Source: DSNY01 sp016861185
GTDB taxonomy: Bacteria > Pseudomonadota > Gammaproteobacteria > Burkholderiales > Burkholderiaceae_F
NCBI GenBank assembly: GCA_030263275.1
Contig: SZOR01000007.1
Location: 1-64,000, forward strand
Direction of reading: 5' to 3'
Length of the DNA: 64,000 bases
Part shown: in pieces, positions 48,482 through 57,164 of the stretch
Layout of the letters: the number at the start of each line of letters is the position of its first letter
Numbering within the stretch: position 1 is the first letter of the stretch
Made by a program: the position numbers and the translations under genes
Notes under the pieces: generated by a model
What the model saw: the letters and a program-made list of their open reading frames with translations, nothing else
The model's database searches: none
Told to the model about the DNA's origin: nothing

Positions 48482-48963
48482 CTGGGCTCCGCGAGCAGCC
48501 CGCCGAGCGCCAGGCCCAGCTCGAGATCGTCGAGCGCGCCGAAGCGGTGCAGGCGCACGCGGCCGGTGCGGTCGATCAGCAGCGTGGTCGGCGTGCCCTG
48601 CAGCGCGTACGCGCGCATCGTCGCCGGCACCGGATCGCCGCCGCGATGCGCGTCGATCGCGATCGGAAAGCGCAGCCGGGATTCGTGCGCGAACGCGGCG
48701 AGCGCGGCCGGCGTCATCGCGTCGTGATGCTCGAACACGCTGTGCAAACCGAGCACGACGAGGTCGTCGCGCGCGAGCTGCGCGGCGCGCTGCGCCTGCG
48801 GCAGACCGTGCAGCACGCAGCCGGGGCACAGCATCTGGAAGGCGTGCAGCAGCACGACCCGCCCGCGCAGTCCGTCGAGCGCGATCGGCGCGTCGGTGTT
48901 CAACCACGCCGCGGCCTCGATCGGCGGCGCCGGACCGAGCACCGGCAGGTCGTGCGGGTTCAC
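48478..48963 (-). CDS. Thioredoxin-fold redoxin
   Basis: 161 residues from a GTG. Motif LHAFQMLCPGCVLHGLPQAQ has a redox pair in CPGC. SVFEHHDAMTPAALAAF and GTPTTLLIDRTGRVRLHRFG (with the cis-Pro loop GTPT) match TlpA/AhpC-TSA-type reductases. No signal peptide, so cytosolic. Its start is 7 bases after the cytochrome P460 stop, giving an oxidative/electron-transfer pair. Confidence 0.88.
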   Translation of the reverse strand: MNPHDLPVLGPAPPIEAAAWLNTDAPIALDGLRGRVVLLHAFQMLCPGCVLHGLPQAQRAAQLARDDLVVLGLHSVFEHHDAMTPAALAAFAHESRLRFPIAIDAHRGGDPVPATMRAYALQGTPTTLLIDRTGRVRLHRFGALDDLELGLALGGLLAEPS

Positions 48964-48970
48964 GCGTCGC

Positions 48971-49444
48971 CTACTTGCGGAAGCTGCTGAACACGTAGTC
49001 GCGCGACTTCTGCGACGTATGGCAGTCGAAGCAGGCGCTCTTGGCGTTCGCGCCGACCGCGCGTTCGGTGGTCGAGTCGCCCTTGAAGCCCTCGAAACCC
49101 CAGCCGCCCGTGTCCTTCCACTTCTTCGCGTCCTTCATCATCACGCCGACGACCTTGCGCGGGCCTTCTTCGATCGCGTTGCCGCCGCTCTTGGCTTCGA
49201 GTAGATCGAAGACGATCACCGCGCCGTCGGGGAACGTGCCCTTGCGATAGCCTTCGAGCGCCTTCTGGTTGGCGTACAGGTGGTGGATGCCGCCGAACGA
49301 GTCGTACAGCGGATGCCCCGGCTGGATCACCATGCTCTTGACGTGCGTCCAGTCGCGGTAGCCCTTCGGATACGGCACGGCCGCGGGATCGGCGGCGAAG
49401 GCGGGCAGCGTCACGAGCGCGAGTGCGGCGAGCAGTCGGTTCAT
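48971..49444 (-). CDS. Cytochrome P460-family heme protein
   Basis: 157 residues. Signal peptide (MNRLLAALALVTLPAFA, 1-17) and a single c-type heme site, SACFDCHTSQ (CxxCH), near the C-terminus. WTHVKSMVIQPGHPLYDSFGGIHHLYAN and the PDGAVIVFDLLEAKSGGNAI core match P460 proteins. In true P460 enzymes a Lys cross-links to heme; several Lys precede the heme site here but I cannot assign one. AAAGGAGA precedes the ATG. Forms an operon with the redoxin gene; a divergent HxlR gene sits upstream. Confidence 0.9.
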   Translation of the reverse strand: MNRLLAALALVTLPAFAADPAAVPYPKGYRDWTHVKSMVIQPGHPLYDSFGGIHHLYANQKALEGYRKGTFPDGAVIVFDLLEAKSGGNAIEEGPRKVVGVMMKDAKKWKDTGGWGFEGFKGDSTTERAVGANAKSACFDCHTSQKSRDYVFSSFRK

Positions 49445-49510
49445 CGAGGTCTCCTTTCCTTGCAGACGGACAGGCGGGTATTGTTTGCGCGCGCGAAGCG
49501 CGAATAAAGC

Positions 49511-49528
49511 GGGCACCGAACGGTGCCC
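49511..49528. promoter_or_regulatory. Palindrome in the HxlR/P460 divergent promoter region
   Basis: GGGCACCG-AA-CGGTGCCC, perfect 8+8 inverted repeat, 67-84 bases upstream of the P460 start and 24-41 before the HxlR start. In divergent HxlR pairs the regulator usually binds such a site. Site assignment is inferred. Confidence 0.6.
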
Positions 49529-49551
49529 CGGTTACCTTTCGGTGTTGATCG

Positions 49552-49887
49552 ATGATTTCCGGACGAAAGAAAATTCCCGCGGCACCCGACGTGGCCGGCA
49601 TGGTCGAGGACATCGTCGGCTGCAAATGGTCGCTCGCGGTGCTCGCGCAGATCCGGCAGGGTGTGGTGCGGCCGGGCGCGATGGAGCACGCGCTGCCGGG
49701 GCTGTCGACCAAGGTGCTGAACGAACGGCTGCGCAAGCTCGTGCGCTACGGCATCCTCGCGCGCCACGCGTATGCCGAGGTGCCGCCGCGCGTCGAATAC
49801 CGGCTCACGCCGTTCGGCCAGAAGTTCACGCGGCTGATCGACGGCGTCGAGCAGTTGCAGCGGGAACTCGAACGCGACGCGGCGTGA
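49552..49887 (+). CDS. HxlR-family transcriptional regulator
   Basis: 111 residues. A winged-helix HxlR domain: VGCKWSLAVLAQIRQGVVRPGAMEHALPGLSTKVLNERLRKLVRYGILARHAY and VEYRLTPFGQKFTRLIDGVEQL. No Cys at the usual redox-sensing position of some homologues; a Cys is present in VGCKWS. Divergent from the P460-redoxin operon across a palindrome. Its stop abuts the convergent BtuF-like gene. Confidence 0.92.
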   Translation: MISGRKKIPAAPDVAGMVEDIVGCKWSLAVLAQIRQGVVRPGAMEHALPGLSTKVLNERLRKLVRYGILARHAYAEVPPRVEYRLTPFGQKFTRLIDGVEQLQRELERDAA

Positions 49888-50694
49888 TCAGGCCAGGCGT
49901 GCGGCGCGGAACTCGCGCAGATACGCGAGCCCGCGGATCGCGCGGCTGCCATACCAGCTCGTCATCTCGCCGTCGATCAGATCGATCGGCTGCTGCGGGT
50001 GGCGCGACCGCAGCTCGGTGACGTGTCGCTCGCGGAACATGAACGGCTCGGTCGAAAGCAGCACGCGGTCGACGCGCGCGACCTCGGTGTCGAGGTCGTC
50101 GACCACCGGATAACGCGCTGCGCCCCGCTCGCCGCCCGCCGGCGCGGTCACGATCCAGCCGACCAGCGCGAGGGTGCGCGCGATGTAGGTGTCGGCGGCG
50201 ACCGTCATCCACGGCTTCTTCCAGATCAGGTACAGCACCGTCTCGCGCGGCCAGTCGCGCGCGGCGCAGGCGTCGAGTTCGGCCTGCAGGCGCGCGCAAA
50301 GGGCTTCGGCTTGCGCTTCGCGATCGAAGATGCCGCCGAGCAACCGGTACAGCGCGAGGTTGTCCGCGGGCGCGTTCGGATGCGTGACGATCACGTTCGG
50401 CACGAAGGCGCGGATCGCGTCGACCGTCGGCGCCTCGTTCTCGTCGATGTTGACGATCACGTGCGCCGGCGCCAGGCGCCGCAGCGCATCGAGCTTGACG
50501 TCCTTGGTGCCGCCGACCTTCGGCACGTTCGCGACCCGCTCGCGCGGATGGATACAGAAGCCCGTGCGGCCGACCACCCGTTCGCCGAGGTCGAGGTCGA
50601 ACAGCAGCTCGGTGATCGAAGGCACCAGCGAAACGATGCGCGCGTCGGGCGCCGCGCGACCGTGCGCCTGCCCGATCGCGTCGATCCAGCTCAC
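49888..50694 (-). CDS. Helical-backbone metal/cobalamin-binding receptor-like protein (BtuF-like)
   Basis: 268 residues from a GTG that overlaps the upstream SDR stop (GTGA). RIVSLVPSITELLFDLDLGERVVGRTGFC, HVIVNIDENEAPTVDAI and YLIWKKPWMTVAADTYIARTL match periplasmic BtuF/FepB-type receptors. However there is no signal peptide, and no permease or ATPase neighbours, so it may act in the cytoplasm or be exported by another route. Conserved in several proteobacteria as a stand-alone gene next to an SDR. Confidence 0.85.
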   Translation of the reverse strand: MSWIDAIGQAHGRAAPDARIVSLVPSITELLFDLDLGERVVGRTGFCIHPRERVANVPKVGGTKDVKLDALRRLAPAHVIVNIDENEAPTVDAIRAFVPNVIVTHPNAPADNLALYRLLGGIFDREAQAEALCARLQAELDACAARDWPRETVLYLIWKKPWMTVAADTYIARTLALVGWIVTAPAGGERGAARYPVVDDLDTEVARVDRVLLSTEPFMFRERHVTELRSRHPQQPIDLIDGEMTSWYGSRAIRGLAYLREFRAARLA

Positions 50695-51458
50695 GGCGAC
50701 GGTTCGGTCTTGCGGGGCTTGTACGGCCGATTGGCCAGCAGCCTGTCGAAGGCCCAGTTCGGCAGCAGGCGCAGCAGCTTGGCGACGAAGGCCATCTGCC
50801 ACGGGATGACGCGGTAGCTCGCTCCCGCGAGCATCGCGCCGGCGGCGGCGCGCGCGAACGCCTCGGGCGCCATCAGAAAAGGCATGCGGTACGGGTTGCG
50901 CGCGGTCAGCGGCGTGCGCACGAAGCCCGGCGCGATCGTCACCACGCCCACGCCGAAGCGCCGCAGCTCGACGCGCAGGCTTTCGAGGTAGCTGATCGCC
51001 GCCGCCTTCGACGCGCAGTACGCCTCGGAGCCGGGCAGTCCGCGGATGCCGGCGACGCTCGCGATGCCGGCGAGCGTGCCGCGCCTGCGGTGGCGCATCG
51101 GCGCGATGAACGGATGGAAGGTGTGGGCCATCGCCAGCACGTTCGTTTCCAGCACCTGCCTGAACGCGTCGAGATCCTCGTAGTGCTCGGTCAGCACGCC
51201 GACCGAGATGCCGGCGTTGGCGATCACGAGGTCCGCGCCACCGCTCGCGGCGTCGAAGTCGCGGCCCGCAGCGACGATCGCATCCCTGTCGGTGACATCG
51301 ACGGCGTACGTTCGATGCACGCCCGGAAGCTGCGCGGCCAGCTCGTCGAGCACGGCCTGCCGCCGCGCGACCAGTCCGAGCATCGCCCCGCGCCCCGCGA
51401 ACTCGCGCGCGAGCGCGGCGCCGATCCCGCTCGAGGCGCCGGTGATGAAGACGTTCAT
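50691..51458 (-). CDS. Short-chain dehydrogenase/reductase
   Basis: 255 residues. TGASSGIGAALAREFAGRG is the nucleotide loop, LVIANAGIS the NNAG-type site, and the catalytic residues are Ser in GIASVAGIRGLPG and Tyr-Lys in EAYCASKAA. PYRMPFLMAPEAFARAAAGAML and a C-terminal hydrophobic stretch (WQMAFVAKLLRLLPNWAF) resemble membrane-associated SDRs. Substrate unknown. Precedes the BtuF-like gene with a 4-base overlap. Confidence 0.92.
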   Translation of the reverse strand: MNVFITGASSGIGAALAREFAGRGAMLGLVARRQAVLDELAAQLPGVHRTYAVDVTDRDAIVAAGRDFDAASGGADLVIANAGISVGVLTEHYEDLDAFRQVLETNVLAMAHTFHPFIAPMRHRRRGTLAGIASVAGIRGLPGSEAYCASKAAAISYLESLRVELRRFGVGVVTIAPGFVRTPLTARNPYRMPFLMAPEAFARAAAGAMLAGASYRVIPWQMAFVAKLLRLLPNWAFDRLLANRPYKPRKTEPSP

Positions 51459-51491
51459 TTGTTCGGATTGCGAATCGCGGATTGCGCTGCT

Positions 51492-51760
51492 CGGATCGCG
51501 GACTGCAGACCGCTGTCGACCCCGCGCAGGGTGGCCCTTCTTTCCCCTTTCGTAAAGGGGGCTGAGGGGGAGATCCGCTTCAGACGCACCAAAGGTGCGT
51601 CATTCCTCTTCCCCCTTTCGTAAAGGGGGACCGAGGGGGATTTTTCAGTCTCGCCAACCCGCGGAGCCCGAGGAATCCCCCCAGCCCCCCTTTTTCAAAG
51701 GGGGGTGCGAGTTCGCCGCATTGCCATCGCTTGCTCGCGCGATCTGCAGTCCGCGATCCG
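51492..51760. mobile_element. MITE-like element with 17-bp terminal inverted repeats
   Basis: CGGATCGCGGACTGCAG (51492-51508) and CTGCAGTCCGCGATCCG (51744-51760) are perfect inverted repeats 269 bases apart, outermost edge to edge. Inside lie three class A palindromes (51543-51572, 51610-51645, 51674-51706), the last inverted, and a hairpin (GACGCACC-AAA-GGTGCGTC, 51583-51601). No gene is present. Near-copies of GCGGATTGC border it. It has the form of a non-autonomous mobile or repeat composite; the interval 51459-51772 otherwise holds nothing. Confidence 0.65.
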
Positions 51761-51772
51761 CAATCCGATCCC

Positions 51773-52417
51773 TTACTTCTTCCGCTCCGCCCGCGAGCGC
51801 TGGATCAGGTGGTCGAGCACGGCGATCGCGCCTTCGCGCGAACCGACCATCGACGGCGCGGTGACGAACTTGCCGTCGACGGCGACCGACGGCGTACCGT
51901 CGATCTTGTACGCGCGCCAGACCTGCGCGGCGCGGTTGGCGCGCGTGGCCACCGTGAACGAGTTGTACGTGTCGAGCCACTGCTTGCGGTCGATGCCGTT
52001 GGCCGCCATGAAGTCGGCGATCTCGTCGGGCTTGAGCATCGGCCGGCGATTGGTGACGATCGCGACGAACACCTTGCCGTGCAGCTCGTTCGTCTTGCCG
52101 AGCGCTTCGAGCGCGTAGTAGATGCGGCTGTGCGGCGTGCGCGCCTCGTCGAACGCGACCGGATTGCGGCGGTACTCGACGTCGGCGGGCAGCCGCTTGC
52201 GGAACGCCTCCAGATCGGGCTCGAACGTCTGGCAGTGCGGGCAGCCGTACCAGAAGAACTCGAGCACTTCGATCTTGGCGCCGGTTTCCACCGGCTGCGG
52301 CGGGCTGACGCGCCGGTAGTCGCGGCCCTCGCGCGGCTGCGGCGCTTGCGCGGAGGCGAGCGTCGGAATCAATGCGGCGGCCGCGATGAACTTGCGGCGA
52401 TCGAAATGCTGTGTCAT
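51773..52417 (-). CDS. dsbA: Thiol:disulfide interchange protein DsbA
   Basis: 214 residues. The N-terminus RRKFIAAAALIPTLASA is a signal with an RR pair before the hydrophobic stretch. The redox site is EFFWYGCPHCQTFEPD, CPHC as in DsbA, and IDGTPSVAVDGKFV carries the cis-Pro loop. It forms disulfide bonds in periplasmic proteins. Precedes no dsbB here. The gene upstream (SPOR protein) is co-oriented and 85 bases away, so a shared transcript is plausible. Confidence 0.93.
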   Translation of the reverse strand: MTQHFDRRKFIAAAALIPTLASAQAPQPREGRDYRRVSPPQPVETGAKIEVLEFFWYGCPHCQTFEPDLEAFRKRLPADVEYRRNPVAFDEARTPHSRIYYALEALGKTNELHGKVFVAIVTNRRPMLKPDEIADFMAANGIDRKQWLDTYNSFTVATRANRAAQVWRAYKIDGTPSVAVDGKFVTAPSMVGSREGAIAVLDHLIQRSRAERKK

Positions 52418-52502
52418 GGGCGACCCTTCCTCGATGAAGACCTGTGCCTAACGCGATCGGCCACACTCGCGCTGACGCGTTCCCGGCAGCGTGCGTGGCG
52501 CG

Positions 52503-53075
52503 CTACTTCAGCCGGATGACCTGCGCCTCGATGCCGTTGTCGGCGAGCATCTTGCGCGTGCGGTTGACGTCGTCGATCTGGCCGTACGGGCCGAGCCGTA
52601 CGCGGTACAGAGTCGTCCCGGCCTGTTCGATCGGGAAAACCCGCGCGTCGAGCCCCATCAGCGCGAGCCGCGCGCGCATCGCGTCGGCGTCCTCGGGCGT
52701 GCGGAACGCGCCCGCCTGAAGCTGGAAGCGCGTGCCTTCGTCGGCGGCCGGCGCCGCCGTCTTTGCGTCCTTGGCGGGCGCCGGCGCGACGGCCGGCGGC
52801 GGCTCGACCTTCGCGCTTTCGGCCGGCTTCGGCGGCGCGGGCGGCGGCGCGTACAGCGGCTTGTTCGGATCGGGCAGCTTGCCGTCGGCGCCGGGCTGGA
52901 TGTTTTCGGTCGGGCGCTGCACCTTGTTGACGAAAGGCACCGGCGCGTTGGTGATGTAGACGGCGGCGATCGCGGCGATCGCGAGCCCCACGCACAGGCC
53001 GACGATCAGCCCGATCAGCGTGTTGCCGTATTGACGTGAAGCGGAGGACGACAAGCGCGGTCCCTTTCGTTGCAT
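52503..53075 (-). CDS. SPOR-domain membrane protein
   Basis: 190 residues. A short cytoplasmic N-terminus, one membrane span (LIGLIVGLCVGLAIAAIAAVYI, about 21-42), a Pro/Ala/Lys-rich linker, and a C-terminal SPOR domain (about 115-190: FQLQAGAFRTPEDADAMRARLALMG...YRVRLGPYGQIDDVNR). SPOR domains bind septal denuded peptidoglycan, so a role in cell division is expected. Often found downstream of argS, as here, with 35 bases between. Confidence 0.93.
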   Translation of the reverse strand: MQRKGPRLSSSASRQYGNTLIGLIVGLCVGLAIAAIAAVYITNAPVPFVNKVQRPTENIQPGADGKLPDPNKPLYAPPPAPPKPAESAKVEPPPAVAPAPAKDAKTAAPAADEGTRFQLQAGAFRTPEDADAMRARLALMGLDARVFPIEQAGTTLYRVRLGPYGQIDDVNRTRKMLADNGIEAQVIRLK

Positions 53076-53110
53076 CGATGGTCGCGGCGCGCGCGGCGAA
53101 ACAAACGAGG

Positions 53111-54847
53111 CTACATCCGCTCGGGCGCAGAGACGCCGATCAGCCGCAGGCCGTTGCGCAGCACCTGCCTCGTCGCGAGCAGCAGCGCCAGCCGCGCCTT
53201 GCGGGTCGACTCGTCGTCGACCAGAACGCGCTCGGCATTGTAGTAGCCGTGAAAATCGGCCGCGAGGTCCTTCAGGTAGAACGCGATCTGATGCGGCGCG
53301 AGTTCCTCCGCCGCCGCGCGCACCGTGTCCGGAAACGCCGCCAGCCGCGCGAGCAGCGCCTGTTCGCGCGGATTGACGAGCGCTGCGAGGCTCACGTGCA
53401 GTGCGCCGTCTTCGTCGAGCGCCGCGCCCGACGACGCGGCCTGCTGCAGCACCGAGCAGATCCGCGCGTGCGCGTACTGCACGTAGTAGACGGGGTTCTC
53501 CTCGCTCTGCGCGAGCGCCAGGTCGACGTCGAACACGAACTCGGTGTCGGGCTTGCGCGAGACGAGGAAGAAGCGCACCGCGTCGCGGCCGACCCAGTCG
53601 AGCAGGTCGCGCAGCGTGACGTAGCTGCCGGCGCGCTTGCTCATCTTCACTTCCTCGCCGCCGCGCATCACGCGCACCATCTTGTGCAGCAGGTAGTCCG
53701 GGTAGCCCTTCGGCACCGCCACGCCGAGCGACTTCGCGGCCGCCTGCACGCCGGCGCGCACGCGCGCGACCGTGCCGTGGTGATCCGAGCCCTGCACGTT
53801 GATCACCTTGGCGAAGCCGCGCTGGAACTTGTTGACGTGATACGCGACATCCGGCACGAAGTAGGTGTACGTGCCGTCGGACTTGCGCATCACGCGGTCT
53901 TTGTCGTCGACCATCTTCTCGCCGGGGCGGCCGACGTCGCCGATCTCGGTCGTCTTTAGCCACAGCGCGCCTTCGGCCTCGAAGGTCATGCCCGAGTCGA
54001 TCATCGCGCGCACGGCCGCATCGACCTTGCCGTCGGCGTACAGCGAAGACTCCAGATAGAAGTGGTCGAAGCTCACGCCGAAGGCCGCCAGATCGACGTC
54101 CTGCTCGTGCCGCAGATAGGCGACCGCGAAGCGGCGGATGTTGTCGAGGTCGTTCACGTCGCCCGAGGCGACGACCGGCGAGCCGTCGCGCGCGGTTTCG
54201 GTCTTCTTCTCCAGGAACTCGCGTGCAATGTCGACGATGTAGTCGCCGCGATAGCCGGTCTCGGGGAATTCGACCGTCTCGCCCTTCAGTTCCTTCGCGC
54301 GCGCCTGCACCGAGCGGGCGAGATTCTCGATCTGCACGCCGGCGTCGTTGTAGTAGAACTCGCGCGTCACTTCGTAGCCCTGCGCGGCGAGCACGTTGGC
54401 GAGCGCATCGCCGAGCGCGGCCTGCCGTGCATGGCCCACGTGCAGCGGTCCGGTCGGGTTCGCCGAGACGAACTCGACCATCACCTTCTCGCCCGCGTGC
54501 GCGGAGCTGGTGCCGTAGCACTGCCGCTCGCGCAGCACGACGCGCACGACCTCCTGCTTGGCGGCGGCGGCGATGCGCAGGTTGATGAAACCGGGGCCGG
54601 CGACCTCGACCGACTCGATCAGCCCGTTCGCCGCCGGATTGACGCGCAGCGCGTCGGCGATCGCATTCGCCACCTCGCGCGGGTTCTTTTTCAACGTCTT
54701 CGCGACCTGCAGCGCGACGTTGCACGCCAGATCGCCGTGCGACTCGACCTTCGGCCGCTCGAGCTGCACCGGCACGCCGGCGCCGCCGAGGCCGGCGAGC
54801 GCCTGCTCGATCAGCGCGATCACGCGTTGTTTCTGTTCGGGAAGCAT
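53111..54847 (-). CDS. argS: Arginine-tRNA ligase
   Basis: A 578-residue class I aminoacyl-tRNA synthetase charging tRNA-Arg. VSANPTGPLHVGHARQAALGD carries the HIGH motif (HVGH). The KMSKR sequence is intact (EVKMSKRAGSYVTL). The N-terminal Add-1 region and the C-terminal anticodon-binding domain (YYVQYAHARICSVL onward, ending near FLKDLAADFHGYYN) complete it. Full length. Essential gene; no sign of a riboswitch in the short upstream gap. Confidence 0.97.
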   Translation of the reverse strand: MLPEQKQRVIALIEQALAGLGGAGVPVQLERPKVESHGDLACNVALQVAKTLKKNPREVANAIADALRVNPAANGLIESVEVAGPGFINLRIAAAAKQEVVRVVLRERQCYGTSSAHAGEKVMVEFVSANPTGPLHVGHARQAALGDALANVLAAQGYEVTREFYYNDAGVQIENLARSVQARAKELKGETVEFPETGYRGDYIVDIAREFLEKKTETARDGSPVVASGDVNDLDNIRRFAVAYLRHEQDVDLAAFGVSFDHFYLESSLYADGKVDAAVRAMIDSGMTFEAEGALWLKTTEIGDVGRPGEKMVDDKDRVMRKSDGTYTYFVPDVAYHVNKFQRGFAKVINVQGSDHHGTVARVRAGVQAAAKSLGVAVPKGYPDYLLHKMVRVMRGGEEVKMSKRAGSYVTLRDLLDWVGRDAVRFFLVSRKPDTEFVFDVDLALAQSEENPVYYVQYAHARICSVLQQAASSGAALDEDGALHVSLAALVNPREQALLARLAAFPDTVRAAAEELAPHQIAFYLKDLAADFHGYYNAERVLVDDESTRKARLALLLATRQVLRNGLRLIGVSAPERM

Positions 54848-54918
54848 CCGTGCGGCCGGCGACGGGAAAGGCGCGGATTCTACCGGCGCGCTTCACCGGC
54901 GCCGCGCGTCGCGCGCCG

Positions 54919-56229
54919 CTACGAGCGCTGCGATGGCCGATCGACCGGAACGCTTTCCGCGCCTTCTTCGCGCGGCGGTTGCGCGCCGGGCTCGGCCGCG
55001 CGCTCCAGGCGCCCGAGCAGTTCGCGCGCACGAGCCGTGAAGGACGCGCGCTGCGCGGCGGGGATCGGCTCGCCGGGCAGGAACTTCTCGGCGAGCGGGT
55101 TCACGAACCTGCCGTTGCGCGACACGCGGTAGTCGAGGTGCGGCCCGGTCGAAAGCCCCGTCGATCCGACGTAGCCGATCACCTGCTTCTGCGCGACGCG
55201 CGCGCCGGGGCGCACGCCCTTCGCGATGCGCGACAGGTGGTTGTAGTAGGTCTTGTAGCCGGCGCGATGGCGCAGCAGCACCTGGATGCCGTTGCCGCCC
55301 TTGCGGCCGGCGAACTCGACCGTGCCGTCCGCCACCGCCCACACCGGCGTGCCGGTCGGCGCCGCGTAGTCGATCGCCAGATGCGGCCGCACGCCGCCCA
55401 GCACCGGATGCGGGCGCCGGTACGTGAAGCCCGAGCTGATGCGCGAGAACTGCAGCGGCGAGCGCAGGAACATCTTTCGGAGCGAGCGGCCGTCGGCGTC
55501 GTAGTAGGCCGTGCGGCCGCCGACCTCGAAGGCCACGCCGGCGAGCGTCCCGTCCTCGGTCACGTACTGTGCGGCGAGGATGCGGCCGTCCTCGACGAAG
55601 GTGCCGTTCGCGTAGCGCGCCTCGACCAGCATGCGGATTCGGTCGCCCGGCCGCGTATCGGCGGTGAAGTCGAAGGACGATTCGAAGATCTGCACCAGGT
55701 CGAGGATCGCCTGCGCGCCGATCGCGCCGCTGTCGACCAGGTCCCACAGCGAATTGCGGACCTCGCCCTCACGGATCTCGGTGCGGATCTCCGGCGTGAC
55801 GTCGGTGCGCTCGACCGTCCAGTCGGCCTGCCCGCGGGTCGCGTGGAAGCGCTGCCACGCACTGGGCGCGTACGCCACGGCGACGATGCGCTCGCCAGCA
55901 TCGCGCGAGATCTCGATCCGGTCGCCCGCGCGCATGCGGCGCAGGCTGGCGCCGGCCTCGCGCAGTCCCGTCGCCAGCGCGTGCGCCTCGGCCGCCGACA
56001 GCCCGCTGCGCATGAGCAGATCGGCCAGCGTGTCGCGGCGGCGCAGCTCGACAGTTTCGGTCCGCAGCGCCGGCGCCCCGGGTGCGGCGGCGGCGACGGG
56101 CTGTTCGGCAGGAGGAAGGGCAGGGACCGCGGCCTGCTCGGGCTGCGCGACATCCGACGGCCAGACATGCCAACCGATCGACCCCGCGAGCCCGACGATC
56201 CCGAGAACGGCGAGGATGCGTCGAATCAT
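54919..56229 (-). CDS. M23-family murein endopeptidase
   Basis: 436 residues. A hydrophobic N-terminus (IRRILAVLGIVGLAGSIGW) acts as signal or anchor. A LysM-like or OapA-like region (LRRRDTLADLLMRSGLSAAEAHAL) is followed by the M23 domain with zinc ligands in GGVRPHLAIDYAAPTGTPVWA (HxxxD), KTYYNHLSRI and GLSTGPHLDYRV (HxD-type). It cleaves peptidoglycan cross-links in the periplasm, as MepM/NlpD relatives do. The protein ends in a Pro/Glu/Arg-rich tail. A decayed copy of its 5' end lies at 57165-57316. Confidence 0.92.
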   Translation of the reverse strand: MIRRILAVLGIVGLAGSIGWHVWPSDVAQPEQAAVPALPPAEQPVAAAAPGAPALRTETVELRRRDTLADLLMRSGLSAAEAHALATGLREAGASLRRMRAGDRIEISRDAGERIVAVAYAPSAWQRFHATRGQADWTVERTDVTPEIRTEIREGEVRNSLWDLVDSGAIGAQAILDLVQIFESSFDFTADTRPGDRIRMLVEARYANGTFVEDGRILAAQYVTEDGTLAGVAFEVGGRTAYYDADGRSLRKMFLRSPLQFSRISSGFTYRRPHPVLGGVRPHLAIDYAAPTGTPVWAVADGTVEFAGRKGGNGIQVLLRHRAGYKTYYNHLSRIAKGVRPGARVAQKQVIGYVGSTGLSTGPHLDYRVSRNGRFVNPLAEKFLPGEPIPAAQRASFTARARELLGRLERAAEPGAQPPREEGAESVPVDRPSQRS

Positions 56230-56309
56230 CGGGCGATGATAAGCGCATAAGAAGCGAATGGTCTGCTCTCGGGTGCGTTGACAATGGAGTCGACCGCAGA
56301 GGCCGTTAC

Positions 56310-56347
56310 TCCCTCCCCTTCAAGGGGAGGGTTGGGGTGGGGATGGG
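56310..56347. repeat. Class B palindromic repeat, copy near the peptidase start
   Basis: CTCCCTCCCCTTCAAGGGGAGGGTTGGGGTGGGG-type unit, shortened relative to 3269-3309. It lies between the peptidase start and the ParDE genes, on the duplicated side of the locus. Confidence 0.75.
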
Positions 56348-56457
56348 GTCAAGCGCCGAGCATCACCACTCCATTCCCCACCCGCGTCCAGTCTCGCGCT
56401 CGGCGAAACCGCGGCTTCGCAGTCCACGTCGATCGTTGGCCAGGTCGTCGATCATCG

Positions 56458-56766
56458 CTACGACCCCGTCGAACCCTTGCCGAACTGCGCATCGATGTCG
56501 CGCGCCGAATGCAGAACGCGAACCACGTCGATCCCGTCGTCGAGCGGTTCATAGAAGATCACATAGCGACCGAACGGCATGCTGCGCAGACCCGGCGCGA
56601 GTTCATCGCGGGCACGTCCCATCTTCGGCTGTGTGGCGAGCAGTTGCAGCGTCTCGTCGAGCCGGTCGACCCACGCATCGGCCTGCTCGAGACTGTCCTC
56701 GGCGATGTAGTCCCAGATCTCTGCGATGTCGGCAGCGGCCAGCGGCCGTTGCAGGACCCGCGGCAT
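56458..56766 (-). CDS. ParE/RelE-family toxin
   Basis: 102 residues. The family signature is LAAADIAEIWDYIAEDSLEQADAWVDRLDE, followed by QPKMGRARDELAPGLRSMPFGRYVIFYEPLDDGIDVVRVLHSARD, matching ParE-type type II toxins (gyrase inhibitors or ribonucleases). Its ATG directly follows the antitoxin stop (TAA then ATG). A toxin is normally held inactive by the upstream antitoxin. Which cellular target it hits is not evident from sequence. Confidence 0.93.
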   Translation of the reverse strand: MPRVLQRPLAAADIAEIWDYIAEDSLEQADAWVDRLDETLQLLATQPKMGRARDELAPGLRSMPFGRYVIFYEPLDDGIDVVRVLHSARDIDAQFGKGSTGS

Positions 56767-57036
56767 TTATGCCTTGGCCTTGGCCTTCGCCGCGCGCCGG
56801 GTGCGTCCTTCGTGCTTGACCCGTTTGGCGTCCCACCGCACCGACGGCCCGCTTTCCTTGCCGGCGCGAATGTCCCGCCGCAGTTGATCCAGCTTGGCTT
56901 CGCGCAAGCGATCCTGCTCTTCCATCAGCCGCAGCGCTTCGCGCACGACCTCGCTCGCCGAGGAGTAAAGCCCCGAGGCGATTTTCCGCCGCACCAGTTC
57001 CTCGAGATGCGGCGTGAGGTTGACGTTCATTCCCAT
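56767..57036 (-). CDS. ParD-family antitoxin
   Basis: 89 residues. A ribbon-helix-helix N-terminus (MNVNLTPHLEELVRRKIASGLYSSASEVVREALRLMEE) with the ParD SASEVVREAL pattern, then a basic Lys/Arg/Ala-rich tail. It would neutralise the ParE toxin downstream and repress its own promoter. The gene order antitoxin-toxin is standard. The module lies between the real peptidase gene and a decayed copy of its start. Confidence 0.93.
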   Translation of the reverse strand: MGMNVNLTPHLEELVRRKIASGLYSSASEVVREALRLMEEQDRLREAKLDQLRRDIRAGKESGPSVRWDAKRVKHEGRTRRAAKAKAKA

Positions 57037-57164
57037 GGCGACCTGTCCTTACTGCGGGAAGTCAGGCGATTCTATCCATGATTGGCAAAGATAGACATTG
57101 CGACGGCGCGCGTTCCCGGCGTGGCCTACGACGCGGACGACGGGTCCACCCGCGCAGATGCGGC

